A DNA stretch of 64,000 nucleotides. Origin: Sphingosinicella terrae (GTDB taxonomy: Bacteria; Pseudomonadota; Alphaproteobacteria; Sphingomonadales; Sphingomonadaceae). The notes under the pieces are model-generated. The model saw only the letters and a list, made by a program, of their open reading frames with translations, had not been told where the DNA came from and did no database searches. The stretch covers positions 310,001-374,000 of the forward strand of contig NZ_QDFY01000001.1 of NCBI RefSeq assembly GCF_003347635.1. Reading direction: 5' to 3'. This document shows positions 8,886 through 18,368 of the stretch, piece by piece. The translations under genes and the position numbers were made by a program. How positions within the stretch are numbered: position 1 is the stretch's first letter; every line of letters starts with the position of its first letter.

Positions 8886-9817
8886 GCCGCCAGCCTGTCC
8901 AGCGGGCCCGCCTGGGGCGCGATCGGCGCGAAGTCGCGCTCGGCGACGAAGGGCGGCCGCGGCCGGTCCGCCGCGAACGGGGCCTGCAGCCGGTTCGACA
9001 CGGCGTTGAACACCAGGAAGGCGTTGGCGCGCGGAAAGGGGGTGATGTTGCCGTTGGAGCCGTGCATCATGTTGCAGTCGAACAGGATGATCGTTCCGGG
9101 CTTGCCGGTCGGTGCCTCGATCCCGTGCCTATGGGCGAGCGTGGCGAGGCTGAGCTCGTCGGGAACACCATATTCCTGCTTCCTGAGCGACATCCGGTAA
9201 TGATCCGGCGGAGTCTGGCCGACGCAGGTGACGTAGGTCCGGTGCGAGCCGGGCATCACCATCAGCGGCCCGTTGAGCGGCGTGTTCTCCGCAAGCAGCA
9301 CCGACATGGAGAGCGCGCGCATGCGTGGCATGCCGTCTTCCGCGTGCCAGGTCTCGAAGTCGGAATGCCAATAGAATTCCTTGCCCTTGAAACCCGGCTT
9401 GTAGTTGAGCCGCGACTGGTGGACGTAGACGTCGTCGCCGAGGAGGAAGGCGGCCAGCCCGGCCAGCCGCTCGTCCGCCGCCAGCCTGCCGATCAGCCGG
9501 CTTTGCCGGTGGATGGCGAAGATCGAGCGGATCTCCCTGCTGCCGGGCTCGCTGACGACGGTCTCGGCTTCGAGCGTGCCGGGGTCGCCGAGCAGGCGCC
9601 GCATCTCGACATCGAGCGCCGACAGCTCGGCGGGATCGAGGACATTCTCGAGCACGAGATAGCCTTCGCGGTCGAAGCGCTCGACCTGCTCGCGCGAAAG
9701 CGGCGAGCCGGGACGCCAGTCGCCGAAGACGACCGGATCCCGGCGCTCCAGCATTTCCGGCTCGGCCGCGTGGCGGGACGGATAGATATCCTCAAAGGCC
9801 TGCTTTCGAAGCTTCAT
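8882..9817 (-). CDS. ectD: Ectoine 5-hydroxylase (EctD/ThpD)
   Basis: A non-heme Fe(II)/2-oxoglutarate dioxygenase that converts ectoine to 5-hydroxyectoine. It has 311 residues, the usual EctD length. Iron ligands are visible as His151 and Asp153 ([11 protein letters not shown]) and His252 (NMMHGSNGN). The EctD signature region [17 protein letters not shown] is intact. The open frame extends upstream into ectC, but the ATG at 9817 overlaps the ectC stop codon (ATGA), which fixes the start and implies translational coupling. Presence of ectD means the cell probably accumulates both ectoine and hydroxyectoine, the latter linked to heat and desiccation tolerance. Confidence 0.95.
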   Translation of the reverse strand: MKLRKQAFEDIYPSRHAAEPEMLERRDPVVFGDWRPGSPLSREQVERFDREGYLVLENVLDPAELSALDVEMRRLLGDPGTLEAETVVSEPGSREIRSIFAIHRQSRLIGRLAADERLAGLAAFLLGDDVYVHQSRLNYKPGFKGKEFYWHSDFETWHAEDGMPRMRALSMSVLLAENTPLNGPLMVMPGSHRTYVTCVGQTPPDHYRMSLRKQEYGVPDELSLATLAHRHGIEAPTGKPGTIILFDCNMMHGSNGNITPFPRANAFLVFNAVSNRLQAPFAADRPRPPFVAERDFAPIAPQAGPLDRLAA

Positions 9818-10218
9818 TCCGCCGCCACCCGGTCCGATTGCGCCGCCGGATAGGCGCCGGTCTCGTCGTGCACCTCCTGGCCGGTGACGGGCGGATTGAA
9901 CACGCAGGCGGTGAGGATGTCGGTGGTCGGCCGGACGACGTGCCGGTCGTTCTTGTCGAGGGCATAGAGCACGCCCGGCCGCAACGGATGGACCTCGCCC
10001 GTGTCGAGATCCTCGATCGACCCGGTGCCCTTCAGCACCATCACCGCCTCGAGATGATTGCGGTAGTGCATCCTGAGCTCGCAGCCGGCACGCATCGTCG
10101 TCAGGTGGAACGAGAAGCCCATGCCGTCGTCGGCGAGCAGCAGGCGAGCGCTCTCCCATCCGTCCGACTTCACGTTGCGGTCGCTCGACCGGATGTCCTT
10201 GAGCTTGCGTATGATCAT
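9814..10218 (-). CDS. ectC: L-ectoine synthase
   Basis: A 134-residue cupin-fold enzyme that cyclises N-gamma-acetyl-L-2,4-diaminobutyrate to ectoine. The N-terminus MIIRKLKDI is typical, and the core [21 protein letters not shown] holds the metal-binding region of Ect[10 protein letters not shown] and [15 protein letters not shown] complete the family pattern. Length is normal. An AAGGAG Shine-Dalgarno sequence precedes the ATG, 11 bp after ectB. The stop overlaps ectD. Confidence 0.96.
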   Translation of the reverse strand: MIIRKLKDIRSSDRNVKSDGWESARLLLADDGMGFSFHLTTMRAGCELRMHYRNHLEAVMVLKGTGSIEDLDTGEVHPLRPGVLYALDKNDRHVVRPTTDILTACVFNPPVTGQEVHDETGAYPAAQSDRVAAE

Positions 10219-10229
10219 GATCGTCTCCT

Positions 10230-11531
10230 TCAGGCGGCAGCGGAAAGGGTGGGGGCGAGCTCCTCGCGGAGCGATTGCTCGAGGATGTCGAGGCCGGCGG
10301 CGAGCAGGGCGTCGTCGATCACGAGCGGCGCCAGGACCTTGACGACCTCGTCGTTCGGGCCGCTCGTCTCGATGATCAGGCCCTTCGCGAAGCAGGCGGC
10401 CGTCACCGCCGCGGCGGTCTCGCCCGATCCGACGTCGATCCCCCGCATCATGCCCCGTCCGCGCGTCGAGAATCCGAAAGGCTCGGCCATCCGATCGAGC
10501 CGCGCCTCCAGCAGCCCGGCCCGCCGCGCGACGTCGTCGCGGAAGGCGGGATCGGCCCAGAAATGGCGCAGGGCGGCGGTCGCGGTGACGAAGGCGTGGT
10601 TATTGCCGCGGAAGGTGCCGTTATGCTCGCCGGGCGACCAGACGTCCAATTCGGGCCTGAACAAGGTCAGCGCGAAGGGCAGCCCCATGCCGGACAGCGA
10701 CTTGGCGAGCGTGACGATGTCGGGCGTGAAGCCCATCTGCTCGAAGCTGAAGAAGCCCCCGGCGCGACCGCAGCCGGCCTGGACGTCGTCGACGATGAGG
10801 AGCGCGCCATGCCGCCGGGCGATCGCCGCGATCGCGCGCAGCCATTCCGGCGAGGCGGCGTTGAGGCCGCCTTCGCCCTGGACCGTCTCGACTATGATGG
10901 CCGCGGGCGCATCGAGGCCGCTCGACGGATCGGCCAGCCGCCGCTCCAGCAAGGCGGATGTGTCCAACCCTTCGCCATGATAGGATTCGAAGGGCTCGTG
11001 GGAGACGTGCGACAAAGGCACGCCCGCGCCGCCGCGCTTGCCGGCATTGCCGGTGCAGGCGAGCGCGCCGAGGGTCATGCCGTGAAAGCCGTTGGTGAAG
11101 GCGATGACGAGCTCGCGGCCGGTCACCTTGCGCGCCAGCTTGATCGCCGCCTCGACGGCGTTGGTGCCGGTCGGGCCGGTGAACATTGCGCGATAATCGA
11201 GCCCGCGCGGGGCCAGCACGACCTCCTCCAGCGCCTCGAGGAACGCCTCCTTGGCGGTGGTGTGGAGGTCGAGCCCGTGGGCGACCCCGTCCGCCTCGAT
11301 GTAATCGAGCAGAGCCTGTTTCAGGACCGGATGATTGTGGCCGTAATTCAGCGAGGCGCAGCCGGAAAGGAAATCGAGGTAGCGGCCGCCCTCGTCATCG
11401 ATCAGCCAGGCGCCTTCGGCCTTGGCGAACTGCCGGGGCATGGCGCGGGAATAGCTGCGCACCCGGGATTCCCGCCGGTCGTAGATGGCGGGCGTCGGCG
11501 CGGCCAAGCTCGGCCGGGGAAGAAGGGTCAT
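10230..11531 (-). CDS. ectB: L-2,4-diaminobutyrate--2-oxoglutarate transaminase
   Basis: A 433-residue class III PLP aminotransferase that makes L-2,4-diaminobutyrate from aspartate-4-semialdehyde using glutamate. It has the cofactor regions [31 protein letters not shown] and [21 protein letters not shown], and the Schiff-base lysine in [14 protein letters not shown]. The frame opens at TTG 11534, directly followed by ATG 11531, which has an AGGAG sequence about 9 bp upstream and is preferred. It sits second in ectABCD-ask. Confidence 0.95.
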   Translation of the reverse strand: MTLLPRPSLAAPTPAIYDRRESRVRSYSRAMPRQFAKAEGAWLIDDEGGRYLDFLSGCASLNYGHNHPVLKQALLDYIEADGVAHGLDLHTTAKEAFLEALEEVVLAPRGLDYRAMFTGPTGTNAVEAAIKLARKVTGRELVIAFTNGFHGMTLGALACTGNAGKRGGAGVPLSHVSHEPFESYHGEGLDTSALLERRLADPSSGLDAPAAIIVETVQGEGGLNAASPEWLRAIAAIARRHGALLIVDDVQAGCGRAGGFFSFEQMGFTPDIVTLAKSLSGMGLPFALTLFRPELDVWSPGEHNGTFRGNNHAFVTATAALRHFWADPAFRDDVARRAGLLEARLDRMAEPFGFSTRGRGMMRGIDVGSGETAAAVTAACFAKGLIIETSGPNDEVVKVLAPLVIDDALLAAGLDILEQSLREELAPTLSAAA

Positions 11532-11546
11532 CAAAGGGGTCTCCTA

Positions 11547-12098
11547 TTATCGGGAAAGGTCGGAAAGCGGAGCGACGCGGACTTCCCATTCGGTCGCGTG
11601 GGCACCGCCGAAATGGGCGGCCCGATCGAAGCGCGGCGAGGAGTCGATCGTCGCGCCGAGCCGCCGGGCGAGGGCCTCGAAGAGGCGCCAGGAAGCCTGG
11701 TTGTCGCGGGTGATGGTGGTGACGAGAGACCGCGCGCCGGCACTGGCCGGGCGCTCGAGAAGGGCCTCGAGCATGCGCAGGCCGAGCCCCAGGCCGCGGG
11801 CGTCGGGATGGACCGCAACCTGCCACACGAACAGCCGATCGCGGTCCGCGGGCGGCCGATAGGCGGAGACCCAGCCGATCGGCCTGCCGCCGCTTTCGGC
11901 CAGCACGCACGTCTCGCGGAAGTCCGTGCATTGCAGCAGGTTGCAATAAGCGGAGTTGATGTCGAGCGGGGGCGAAGCGGCGATGAGCGCGGTGACGTGG
12001 GGACCGTCCTCGGCCCGCGGCAATCTCAGCGTGACAGTCTGTGGCTCGGCGCCGTCCTCCGTTGGCGTCGGAGGGGCAAAGCGGGTTTTGATCGACAT
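11547..12098 (-). CDS. ectA: L-2,4-diaminobutyrate N-gamma-acetyltransferase
   Basis: A GNAT-fold enzyme that acetylates diaminobutyrate, the first committed step to ectoine after EctB. EctA hallmarks are SPPLDINSAYCNLLQCTDF, LFVWQVAVHPDARGLGLGLRMLEALL (acetyl-CoA loop) and TTITRDNQASWRLFEALAR. Two starts are possible. The ATG at 12098 (183 residues) has no Shine-Dalgarno sequence but lies about 7 bp past a possible -10 and could be leaderless. A TTG at 12131 (194 residues) has AGGAG 5 bp upstream, but it would place the regulatory palindrome inside the coding sequence. The ATG is listed; the TTG is a real alternative. Confidence 0.93.
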   Translation of the reverse strand: MSIKTRFAPPTPTEDGAEPQTVTLRLPRAEDGPHVTALIAASPPLDINSAYCNLLQCTDFRETCVLAESGGRPIGWVSAYRPPADRDRLFVWQVAVHPDARGLGLGLRMLEALLERPASAGARSLVTTITRDNQASWRLFEALARRLGATIDSSPRFDRAAHFGGAHATEWEVRVAPLSDLSR

Positions 12099-12112
12099 AG
12101 TCAAAGGAATAA

Positions 12113-12129
12113 GGTTCGAAAACCGAACC
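12113..12129. promoter_or_regulatory. ectA promoter palindrome, candidate MarR-type operator
   Basis: GGTTCG (12113-12118) and CGAACC (12124-12129) form a perfect 6-bp inverted repeat with a 5-bp spacer. On the minus strand it sits between TTATTG and TATTCC hexamers 17 bp apart, which could be the -35 and -10 of the ectA promoter. A repressor bound here would block RNA polymerase. The divergent MarR-family gene is the obvious candidate. Promoter hexamers are weak matches, so only the palindrome is firm. Confidence 0.5.
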
Positions 12130-12315
12130 AATAAGGCTCCTGTGTGAAATGAATATCGGGATCGGACTGGTGTGGCGCAGCTTTAGCAGAGTGTGGGATT
12201 ATTGCAACCAGCCGGCCTGCTCCGCCCAACCCATTCACATTCCGAAGGAGAATGCTTCCATCCATGTTGGATTATCCCGCTTGGCCGCGCCGTCCCGGCG
12301 AGTTACCGATGGCCG

Positions 12316-12801
12316 GTGGACAACGCGCTCACCATCGCCGCCCTCAAGGCGCTGCGGCGGATCCTGCGCACCTCCGAGCTGGCCAACCGCCAGCTGGCGG
12401 TGGCGACCGGACTGACTCCGTCGCAGCTCCTGGTCCTTCACGAGATCGGGGAGCGGGAAGACGTCACGCCCACCGAACTGGCCGCGGCGCTCCAGTTCGG
12501 CCAGGCGACCATCACCAATATCGTCGACCGCCTCGAGGAAAGCGGGCTGGTCACCCGGCAGCGCAGCGCGCAGGACAAGAGGCGCGTGAACCTGGCGCTC
12601 ACGAGCGCCGGTGCGCGCAAGATCGAGACGGCGCCGGACACGCTCCAGACGCGCTTCATCGAGCGCTTCGCGGCGCTGCCGGACTGGGAGCAGGCGATGA
12701 TCCTCGCCGGCCTCGGCCGTCTCGCCGATGTCCTCGGCACCGACCACGACGCCGCGCCGCTGCTCGATTCGGGCGCCATCGACCGCAGCTCGGCGATCTG
12801 A
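12316..12801 (+). CDS. MarR-family regulator, probable EctR
   Basis: About 161 residues with a winged helix-turn-helix: TPSQLLVLHEIGEREDVTP, then TELAAALQFGQATITNIVDR, then the wing LVTRQRSAQDKRRVNLALT, all standard for MarR. MarR-type EctR proteins repress ectABC in several methylotrophs and halophiles, and this gene is divergent from ectA with a palindrome between them, so an EctR role is likely. The frame stays open upstream to 12193, but that extension looks non-protein-like; GTG at 12316 gives the normal family length although no clear Shine-Dalgarno sequence is seen. It ends 6 bp before the convergent LysR gene. Confidence 0.85.
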   Translation: MDNALTIAALKALRRILRTSELANRQLAVATGLTPSQLLVLHEIGEREDVTPTELAAALQFGQATITNIVDRLEESGLVTRQRSAQDKRRVNLALTSAGARKIETAPDTLQTRFIERFAALPDWEQAMILAGLGRLADVLGTDHDAAPLLDSGAIDRSSAI

Positions 12802-12807
12802 ACGGGT

Positions 12808-13707
12808 TCAGGCCCGGACCGCGAGGTCCCGCAGCCGGGCGCGCAGCCATTCGAGGCCCGGATCCTTCGCCCGGGCGGCGTGGAACTGCATCATCTCTCG
12901 CATCACCGGCAGCGGGATGGGTGGTTCGCCGATCGCGAGCGAAAGGCCGGGCGCGACCAGCCTCGCCAGCCGCTCGTGCATCAAGGCGAGGCGGAGCGTG
13001 CCGGGGAGCAGCCACGGCGCCTGGATGAAGGACGGGGCGATCACCTCGATCCGCCGGCGCGGCCCATAATCGCGCAGCACGCTCTCGATGAAGGTGTCGC
13101 GATCCGAGATCCTGACCGCGACATGGCCGGCGTCGAAGAACTCGCTTTCGGTCATCCGGCGGTGGAGCAGGGGGTTGCCCGACCAGCCGACAACGACGTG
13201 GCGTTCCTCGAACAGGAGCTCGCGCGGATGCTCCTGGCGCATGAACTGCTCGGGCGTCAGCAGCAGATCGAGATCGCCGTTCGCCAGGCGCTCGGCGCTG
13301 CCCTCGAACGGGAGCGACAGATCGAGGGCGATCCCGGGGGCCTCCCGCGCGAGCACGGTGAGCAAGGGCACGATCAGGACGGTGGTGATATAGTCCGAGG
13401 CCTCGATCCTGAAGCGGCGCTGCGAGGTGGCCGGATCGAAGGCGGTCCCCGCCGAGATCAGGCTGCGCAGGGCGAGGATCGCGGCAGAGATTTCCGGCGC
13501 CAGCTTCAGCGCATGCGCGGTCGGGATCATGCGCTTGCCGTGCTGCACGAGTATCTCGTCCTGCATGGCCTCGCGCAGCCGCTTGAGCGACGCGCTCATC
13601 GCCGATTGGGTGACGTTGAGGCGCCGCGCCGCGCGGGTGACGCTGCGCTCCTCGAGCAGCACGTCGAAGGCGACAAGGAGGTTGAGATCGAAGCTGTCGA
13701 GGCGCAC
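12808..13707 (-). CDS. LysR-family transcriptional regulator
   Basis: A 299-residue LysR protein with N-terminal HTH (residues 1-60): LDSFDLNLLVAFDVLLEERS, VTRAARRLNVTQSAMSASLKRLR. The C-terminal ligand-binding domain follows, about residues 90-295. The N-terminal likeness to the NodD/NahR branch (DLNLL...F..LL.ERSVTRAA..L) is notable, because that branch often activates aromatic catabolic genes. The frame continues far upstream, antisense to the TonB receptor, but GTG at 13707 gives the typical LysR N-terminus. It is divergent from the TonB receptor and catabolic cluster, which it probably activates in response to a pathway intermediate. Confidence 0.9.
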   Translation of the reverse strand: MRLDSFDLNLLVAFDVLLEERSVTRAARRLNVTQSAMSASLKRLREAMQDEILVQHGKRMIPTAHALKLAPEISAAILALRSLISAGTAFDPATSQRRFRIEASDYITTVLIVPLLTVLAREAPGIALDLSLPFEGSAERLANGDLDLLLTPEQFMRQEHPRELLFEERHVVVGWSGNPLLHRRMTESEFFDAGHVAVRISDRDTFIESVLRDYGPRRRIEVIAPSFIQAPWLLPGTLRLALMHERLARLVAPGLSLAIGEPPIPLPVMREMMQFHAARAKDPGLEWLRARLRDLAVRA

Positions 13708-13821
13708 GAACCATCGATAGCATTTGTGGATAACCAGAAAAACAAAAAATTGGACTGATGAAGCTGCGTCTGCGACCCCAGCATCCAAGCTCAAGGACAA
13801 TGAGCATGAAGGGAGACGGGG
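13708..13821. promoter_or_regulatory. Divergent LysR / TonB-receptor promoter region
   Basis: A 114-bp spacer between divergent starts. Its left half (about 13720-13760) is unusually AT-rich for this genome, with a run of A residues around 13738-13752. This is where a LysR-type activator and RNA polymerase would be expected to bind. No convincing T-N11-A palindrome can be fixed by eye, so only the location is suggested. Confidence 0.35.
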
Positions 13822-16239
13822 ATGCGCAAGGCCGCCTGGATCGGAACCGCAATGGCACTGGCTCTGGCCAGCCAGCCGGCATTGGCGCAGGACGCGCCGG
13901 TCCAGGACATCAGCGGCGATTCCAATCCCGCACCGGGCGATGCGGCGTCGGACGAGGGAATCAACGATATCGTCATCACCGCGCAGCGCCGCGCCGAATC
14001 GGCGCAGCGCGCGGGCATCGCCATCGACGTCGTCGCCGGCGACGAGGTGCTGACGCGAGGCATCACCCAGGCGACCGACCTCGGCACGATCGTGCCGTCG
14101 CTCAACGTCCAGGCCGCCGGCGGCGCCAATACCTCGATCTTCCTGCGCGGCGTCGGCAACTTCACCGTCAACGGCTATTCGGACCCGGCGACCGCCTTCA
14201 ATTATGACGGCGTCTATGTCGGCCGCCCGACCTCGACGTCCGGCGTCTTCTACGATCTCGAGCGGGTCGAGGTGCTGAAGGGGCCGCAGGGCACCCTCTA
14301 CGGCCGCAACGCCACCGCCGGCGCGATCAACATCCTGCCGGCGCGGCCGGAGCTCGGCGCGTTCTCGGGCTTCGCCACCGTCTCCTACGGCAATTACGAT
14401 GCGCTGAACCTGCAGGGCGCCTTGAACGTGCCGATCGGGGCGAGCGCCGCCTTCCGCATCTCCGGCAACCTCGTCGAGCGGGACGGCTATCTCTCGGACG
14501 GCAGCTCGGACGAGGAGACGCAGGCGCTGCGCGCCCAGTTCCTGGCCGAGCTCACGCCCGAGCTGACGGTGCGGATCGCCGGGGACTACAGTCATACCGG
14601 CGGCATGGGCATCGGCTCCTCTTATGGCGGCCGCTACGCCTTCAACTTCCCGACCGGCGCCTACAGCTTCGTGCCCTCGGGGCTCGACCGCTCGACCGGC
14701 CTGTTCGATCCGGCCTCGCAGGCCTATCGCCAGACCCTGTTCCTCGGCGTCTCCGGGCGCAATGCCGCCCCGCTCGATCCCGACATCTACCAGGATAACG
14801 ACTTTTACGGCCTCAATGCGGAGGTGACCTGGGACACCGGGATCGGCACCTTCACGATCATCCCGGCGTGGCGCCGCGCCAGCCTGGACTACAAGTTCGG
14901 CAACCCCGCCTTCATCGGCTATATCCAGGAGGAGGACGAGCAGTTCAGCGTCGAGGCGCGGCTGGCCGGGGACCGGATCGGCTTCCTCGACTACATCGTC
15001 GGGCTCTATTATTTCGACGAGCAGGTCGAGGGCGACTACACCTTCGCCCAGCAGGCGATCAACGCCTATCAGGAGTTCGAATCGAGCACCGAATCCTGGG
15101 CGGCGTTCGGCCGGCTGACCGCGAACGTCACCGACCGTCTCCGCGCGGTCGGCGGCCTTCGCTACACCCATGACCGCAAGAGGTTCGACGGCCAGGCGGA
15201 CGTGTTCGTCGTCGTCTGCACCGTGCGCAACCCGTTCGGCGTGCCGAGCTGCCCGAATGTGCCCTTGCTGCCGGTGACCGACGATTTCACCGAACTGCAG
15301 CCGCCCTTCATCATCCCGCCGCCCGACCAGGCGCGGCCGATCGGCACGACCGGCGCCATACTCACCCGTCCGGTGACGCCGGTGAATTCGGGGTTCAGCA
15401 ATGGCGAGGTGACCTGGCGCGCCGGGCTCGAATATGACCTCGCGCCGCGTTCATTGCTCTATGCGAGCGTCGAGCGGGGCTATCGCTCGGGCGGCTTCTC
15501 GCTGTCCGCCGGGCGCGAGACCTACGATCCGGAATATATCACCGCCTATACGATCGGGATGAAGAACCGGCTGCTCGACAACCGGCTTCAGTTCAACCTC
15601 GAGGCCTTCTGGTGGGATTATAGCGACCAGCAGATCGGCCGCATCGGCGTGGACGCGCGCGGCAACCAGGGCCAGTTCAGCCAGAATATCGGCCAGTCGA
15701 CGATCAGGGGCGTCGAGATCGAGACGCAGTTCCTGCCCTTGCCGAACACTCTGCTCAGCGCCGACGTCCAATATCTCGACAGCGAATATGACAGCTTCGT
15801 CTATACCGAGCCGGTGAGCGCCTCCGGCGCGCCGCCGCTGACCGGCTGCCCGGCGACGCTTGCCGGCGGCGTGTGGACGATCGACTGCTCGGGCTTCCCG
15901 GCCTTCAACGCGCCGAAATGGACGGTCAATCTCGGCGTCCAGCAGACGATCGACATCGGCCGCTTCCAGCTGATCGGCAGCGTCGACACCCAATATAAGA
16001 GCGAGCGCTACGTGCAGGTCGACTTCCTGCCCGAGGAGCTGGTCCAGGACAGCTGGACCACCAACGCGCAGATCATGTTCGGACCGAGCGACGAGAGCTG
16101 GCATGTCGCCGCCTTCGTCCGCAACATCGAGAACGAGCGGGTGCTGGTGAACGTGCCGATCTACAATGCGGCGTCGAGCCTGCAGTACATCACCACCGCG
16201 CCGCGCACCTACGGCGTCCGGATCGGCTACCGGTTCTGA
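13822..16239 (+). CDS. TonB-dependent outer-membrane receptor
   Basis: An 805-residue receptor that would import a large or scarce substrate across the outer membrane using TonB energy. A signal peptide ends at ALAQ (about residue 23). A TonB box-like segment, DIVITAQRR, lies at residues 50-58. The plug domain contains IFLRGVGNF and VEVLKGPQGTLYGRNATAGAINI (about residues 148-170). A 22-strand beta-barrel follows, ending in the aromatic C-terminal signature GVRIGYRF, needed for Bam recognition. It is the first gene of the LysR-linked catabolic cluster, so it likely imports the cluster substrate rather than a siderophore. Confidence 0.92.
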   Translation: MRKAAWIGTAMALALASQPALAQDAPVQDISGDSNPAPGDAASDEGINDIVITAQRRAESAQRAGIAIDVVAGDEVLTRGITQATDLGTIVPSLNVQAAGGANTSIFLRGVGNFTVNGYSDPATAFNYDGVYVGRPTSTSGVFYDLERVEVLKGPQGTLYGRNATAGAINILPARPELGAFSGFATVSYGNYDALNLQGALNVPIGASAAFRISGNLVERDGYLSDGSSDEETQALRAQFLAELTPELTVRIAGDYSHTGGMGIGSSYGGRYAFNFPTGAYSFVPSGLDRSTGLFDPASQAYRQTLFLGVSGRNAAPLDPDIYQDNDFYGLNAEVTWDTGIGTFTIIPAWRRASLDYKFGNPAFIGYIQEEDEQFSVEARLAGDRIGFLDYIVGLYYFDEQVEGDYTFAQQAINAYQEFESSTESWAAFGRLTANVTDRLRAVGGLRYTHDRKRFDGQADVFVVVCTVRNPFGVPSCPNVPLLPVTDDFTELQPPFIIPPPDQARPIGTTGAILTRPVTPVNSGFSNGEVTWRAGLEYDLAPRSLLYASVERGYRSGGFSLSAGRETYDPEYITAYTIGMKNRLLDNRLQFNLEAFWWDYSDQQIGRIGVDARGNQGQFSQNIGQSTIRGVEIETQFLPLPNTLLSADVQYLDSEYDSFVYTEPVSASGAPPLTGCPATLAGGVWTIDCSGFPAFNAPKWTVNLGVQQTIDIGRFQLIGSVDTQYKSERYVQVDFLPEELVQDSWTTNAQIMFGPSDESWHVAAFVRNIENERVLVNVPIYNAASSLQYITTAPRTYGVRIGYRF

Positions 16240-16252
16240 AGGGTCGATCGCG

Positions 16253-17230
16253 ATGAGGCGTTCCCTGTTCCTGTTGCTGCTGGCACTGCCGACGGCATTG
16301 CTCGCCGCTCAAGGTCCGGCTCCGGAGCGGCCGCCCCAGGAGGATCGCTGGATCACGCTCGGCACCCGCGGCGGGCCGATCGCGAGCCCGATCCGGTCCC
16401 AGCCCGCCAATCTGCTGCTGAACGGCGGTCGGGCCTATCTGATCGATGCGGGGGACGGTACGGCCGGCCAGCTCGCCAAGGCGGGCGTCCCGGCGAACCG
16501 GATCCAGGCAGTGTTCGTCAGCCACCTCCATTTCGATCATACCGCCGGACTGGCCGGGCTGCTCGGACTGCGCTGGCAGACCAATGCGCCCAACCGGCTC
16601 AGGATCTACGGCCCGCCCGGCACGGCGGCTCTGGTCGACGGGCTGCTCGCGTCGATGGTACCGGGGACGACCGCCGGCTACGGCGTGCCGGGCACGCCCC
16701 AGGCCGATCCGCGGGGACAGGTCGAGGTGACCGAGCTGCGCGACGGCGCGACGGTCGCACTCGACGGGATGACGATCCGGGCGCGCAGCAACAGCCATTA
16801 CAGCTTCGCTCCGGGGAGCGATCTCGCCGCGCGGTACCAGTCGCTGTCCCTGCGCTTCGACCTGCCCGGGCGCTCGATCGTCTATACCGGCGACACCGGC
16901 CCGAGCGCGGCGGTCGAGGCACTGGCGCGCGGCGCCGACCTGCTCGTCGCCGAGATGATGGACGTCGAGGACACGATCGCCAAGGTGAGGCTCGCATCGC
17001 CGGACCTCGACCCGCGAGCGGCGGCCGGAATGGAGGCGCATCTGCGCAACCATCATCTGCTGCCGGGAGACGTCGGCCGGCTGGCGGCGCAAGCGGGGGT
17101 CGGCGCGGTCGTCGTCACCCATTTCGTCGGCGCGGAGACGGGCAGCCCCGCCCATCTGGCTTACCTGCGCGAGATCGCCGAGCATTATGACGGGCCGGTC
17201 GTCATCGCCAACGATCTCGAGGGTTTCTGA
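16253..17230 (+). CDS. Secreted metallo-beta-lactamase-fold hydrolase
   Basis: A 325-residue protein with a signal peptide (RRSLFLLLLALPTALLAAQG, cleavage near residue 20) followed by an MBL domain. The zinc motif HLHFDH starts at His91, and GDTGPS (about residue 205) and THFVG near the C-terminus supply further ligands. The overall form (long insertion, RNase Z/arylsulfatase-like architecture) fits a periplasmic esterase, sulfatase or lactonase. It lies 13 bp after the TonB receptor gene and 2 bp before the monooxygenase gene, so it may process the imported substrate in the periplasm. Start: ATG at 16253; the frame opens further upstream inside the receptor gene. Confidence 0.85.
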   Translation: MRRSLFLLLLALPTALLAAQGPAPERPPQEDRWITLGTRGGPIASPIRSQPANLLLNGGRAYLIDAGDGTAGQLAKAGVPANRIQAVFVSHLHFDHTAGLAGLLGLRWQTNAPNRLRIYGPPGTAALVDGLLASMVPGTTAGYGVPGTPQADPRGQVEVTELRDGATVALDGMTIRARSNSHYSFAPGSDLAARYQSLSLRFDLPGRSIVYTGDTGPSAAVEALARGADLLVAEMMDVEDTIAKVRLASPDLDPRAAAGMEAHLRNHHLLPGDVGRLAAQAGVGAVVVTHFVGAETGSPAHLAYLREIAEHYDGPVVIANDLEGF

Positions 17231-17232
17231 CC

Positions 17233-18348
17233 GTGCGCGAACTCCACATCCTCGTCGTCGGCGGCGGCATCGGCGGCCTCACCGCCGCGATCGCGCTGCG
17301 CCGGCACGGCCACCGCGTCATCGTGATCGAGAAGGACCCGGACTGGTCGGTCTACGGCGTCGGCATCATCCAGCAGGCCAATGTCATCCGGGCGATGAAG
17401 CAGCTCGGCCTGCTCGACGAGTATCTCGCCGCCGCGGTCGGCTTCGACAAGGTCGCGGTGCACGCGCCGGACGGGACCCAGGTCGCCCTGGTTCCATCGC
17501 CGCGCCTCACCGAAGGCTATCCCGCCAATGTCGGCATCGCCCGACCGGCGCTGCACAAGGTGCTGGGCGACCGGACGCGGGCGTCCGGCGCCGAGGTGCG
17601 GCTGGGAATCACCGCCGTGGAGATCGCCGATGACGGGGAGGGCGTCGGCGTCACCTTCTCCGACGGCAGCCAGGAGCGCTTCGACCTCGTCGTCGGCGCC
17701 GACGGCGTCTATTCGCAGACCCGCGCTCTGATCCTGCCGGACGCGCCGCAGCCGGAATATACCGGCCAGGCGGTGTGGCGCTACAATCTCCCGCGGCCGG
17801 CCGATCTCGACGCGCTCCACGTCTATAACGGCCCGACCGGGATCGGCCTGGTGCCGATGAGCCGCGAGCTCATGTACATGTACGTGACCACGCCGGAGCC
17901 GGGCAATCCGCGTCATCCGCGCGAGGGCCTGGCGGCGCGGATGCGCGCGCGGCTGGCCGCCGCCGCTCCCGCCATCCGCGAGCTCGCGCAATCGATCACC
18001 GACGACGAGGGCGTCGTCTACCGGCCGCTCGAGACGCTGATGCTGGACGGCCCCTGGCATTCGGGACGCATCGTCCTGCTCGGCGACGCGGTGCACGCGA
18101 CGACGCCGCATCTCGGCCAGGGCGCCGGCATGGCGATCGAGGATTCGATCGTGCTCGCCGAGGAAATCTCGACCGGGGAGACACCGGCGCAGGCCTTCGC
18201 CGCCTATCGCGGCCGCCGCTTCGAGCGCTGCCGCTACATCGTCGAGAATTCGCTGGCGATCTGCCGCGGCCAGCTCGGCCAGGGGCCGCCGGTCGACAAT
18301 GCCAGAGCGACCGCGGAGATGTTCCAGGTCACCGCCCAGCCGATCTGA
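17233..18348 (+). CDS. FAD-dependent aromatic monooxygenase
   Basis: A 371-residue group A flavoprotein hydroxylase. The FAD-binding GxGxxG is in LVVGGGIGGLTAAIALRRHG (residues 8-27). The DG motif is in DLVVGADGVYSQTR (about residues 153-166), and the GD motif is in GRIVLLGDAVHATTPHLGQG (about residues 278-297). These three are diagnostic for the para-hydroxybenzoate/salicylate hydroxylase class, which adds one hydroxyl group to an activated aromatic ring using NAD(P)H and O2. The start is GTG at 17233, two bases after the preceding stop. In the cluster it would create the catechol-like substrate for the next enzyme. Confidence 0.88.
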   Translation: MRELHILVVGGGIGGLTAAIALRRHGHRVIVIEKDPDWSVYGVGIIQQANVIRAMKQLGLLDEYLAAAVGFDKVAVHAPDGTQVALVPSPRLTEGYPANVGIARPALHKVLGDRTRASGAEVRLGITAVEIADDGEGVGVTFSDGSQERFDLVVGADGVYSQTRALILPDAPQPEYTGQAVWRYNLPRPADLDALHVYNGPTGIGLVPMSRELMYMYVTTPEPGNPRHPREGLAARMRARLAAAAPAIRELAQSITDDEGVVYRPLETLMLDGPWHSGRIVLLGDAVHATTPHLGQGAGMAIEDSIVLAEEISTGETPAQAFAAYRGRRFERCRYIVENSLAICRGQLGQGPPVDNARATAEMFQVTAQPI

Positions 18349-18368
18349 CCGTAGCCGAAGGAAATGTG

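Noticed and set aside
13708-15171. N-terminal extension of the LysR frame to 787 codons
   Set aside because: The extra part lies opposite the TonB receptor coding region and has no protein-like motifs; the GTG at 13707 gives a canonical LysR N-terminus.
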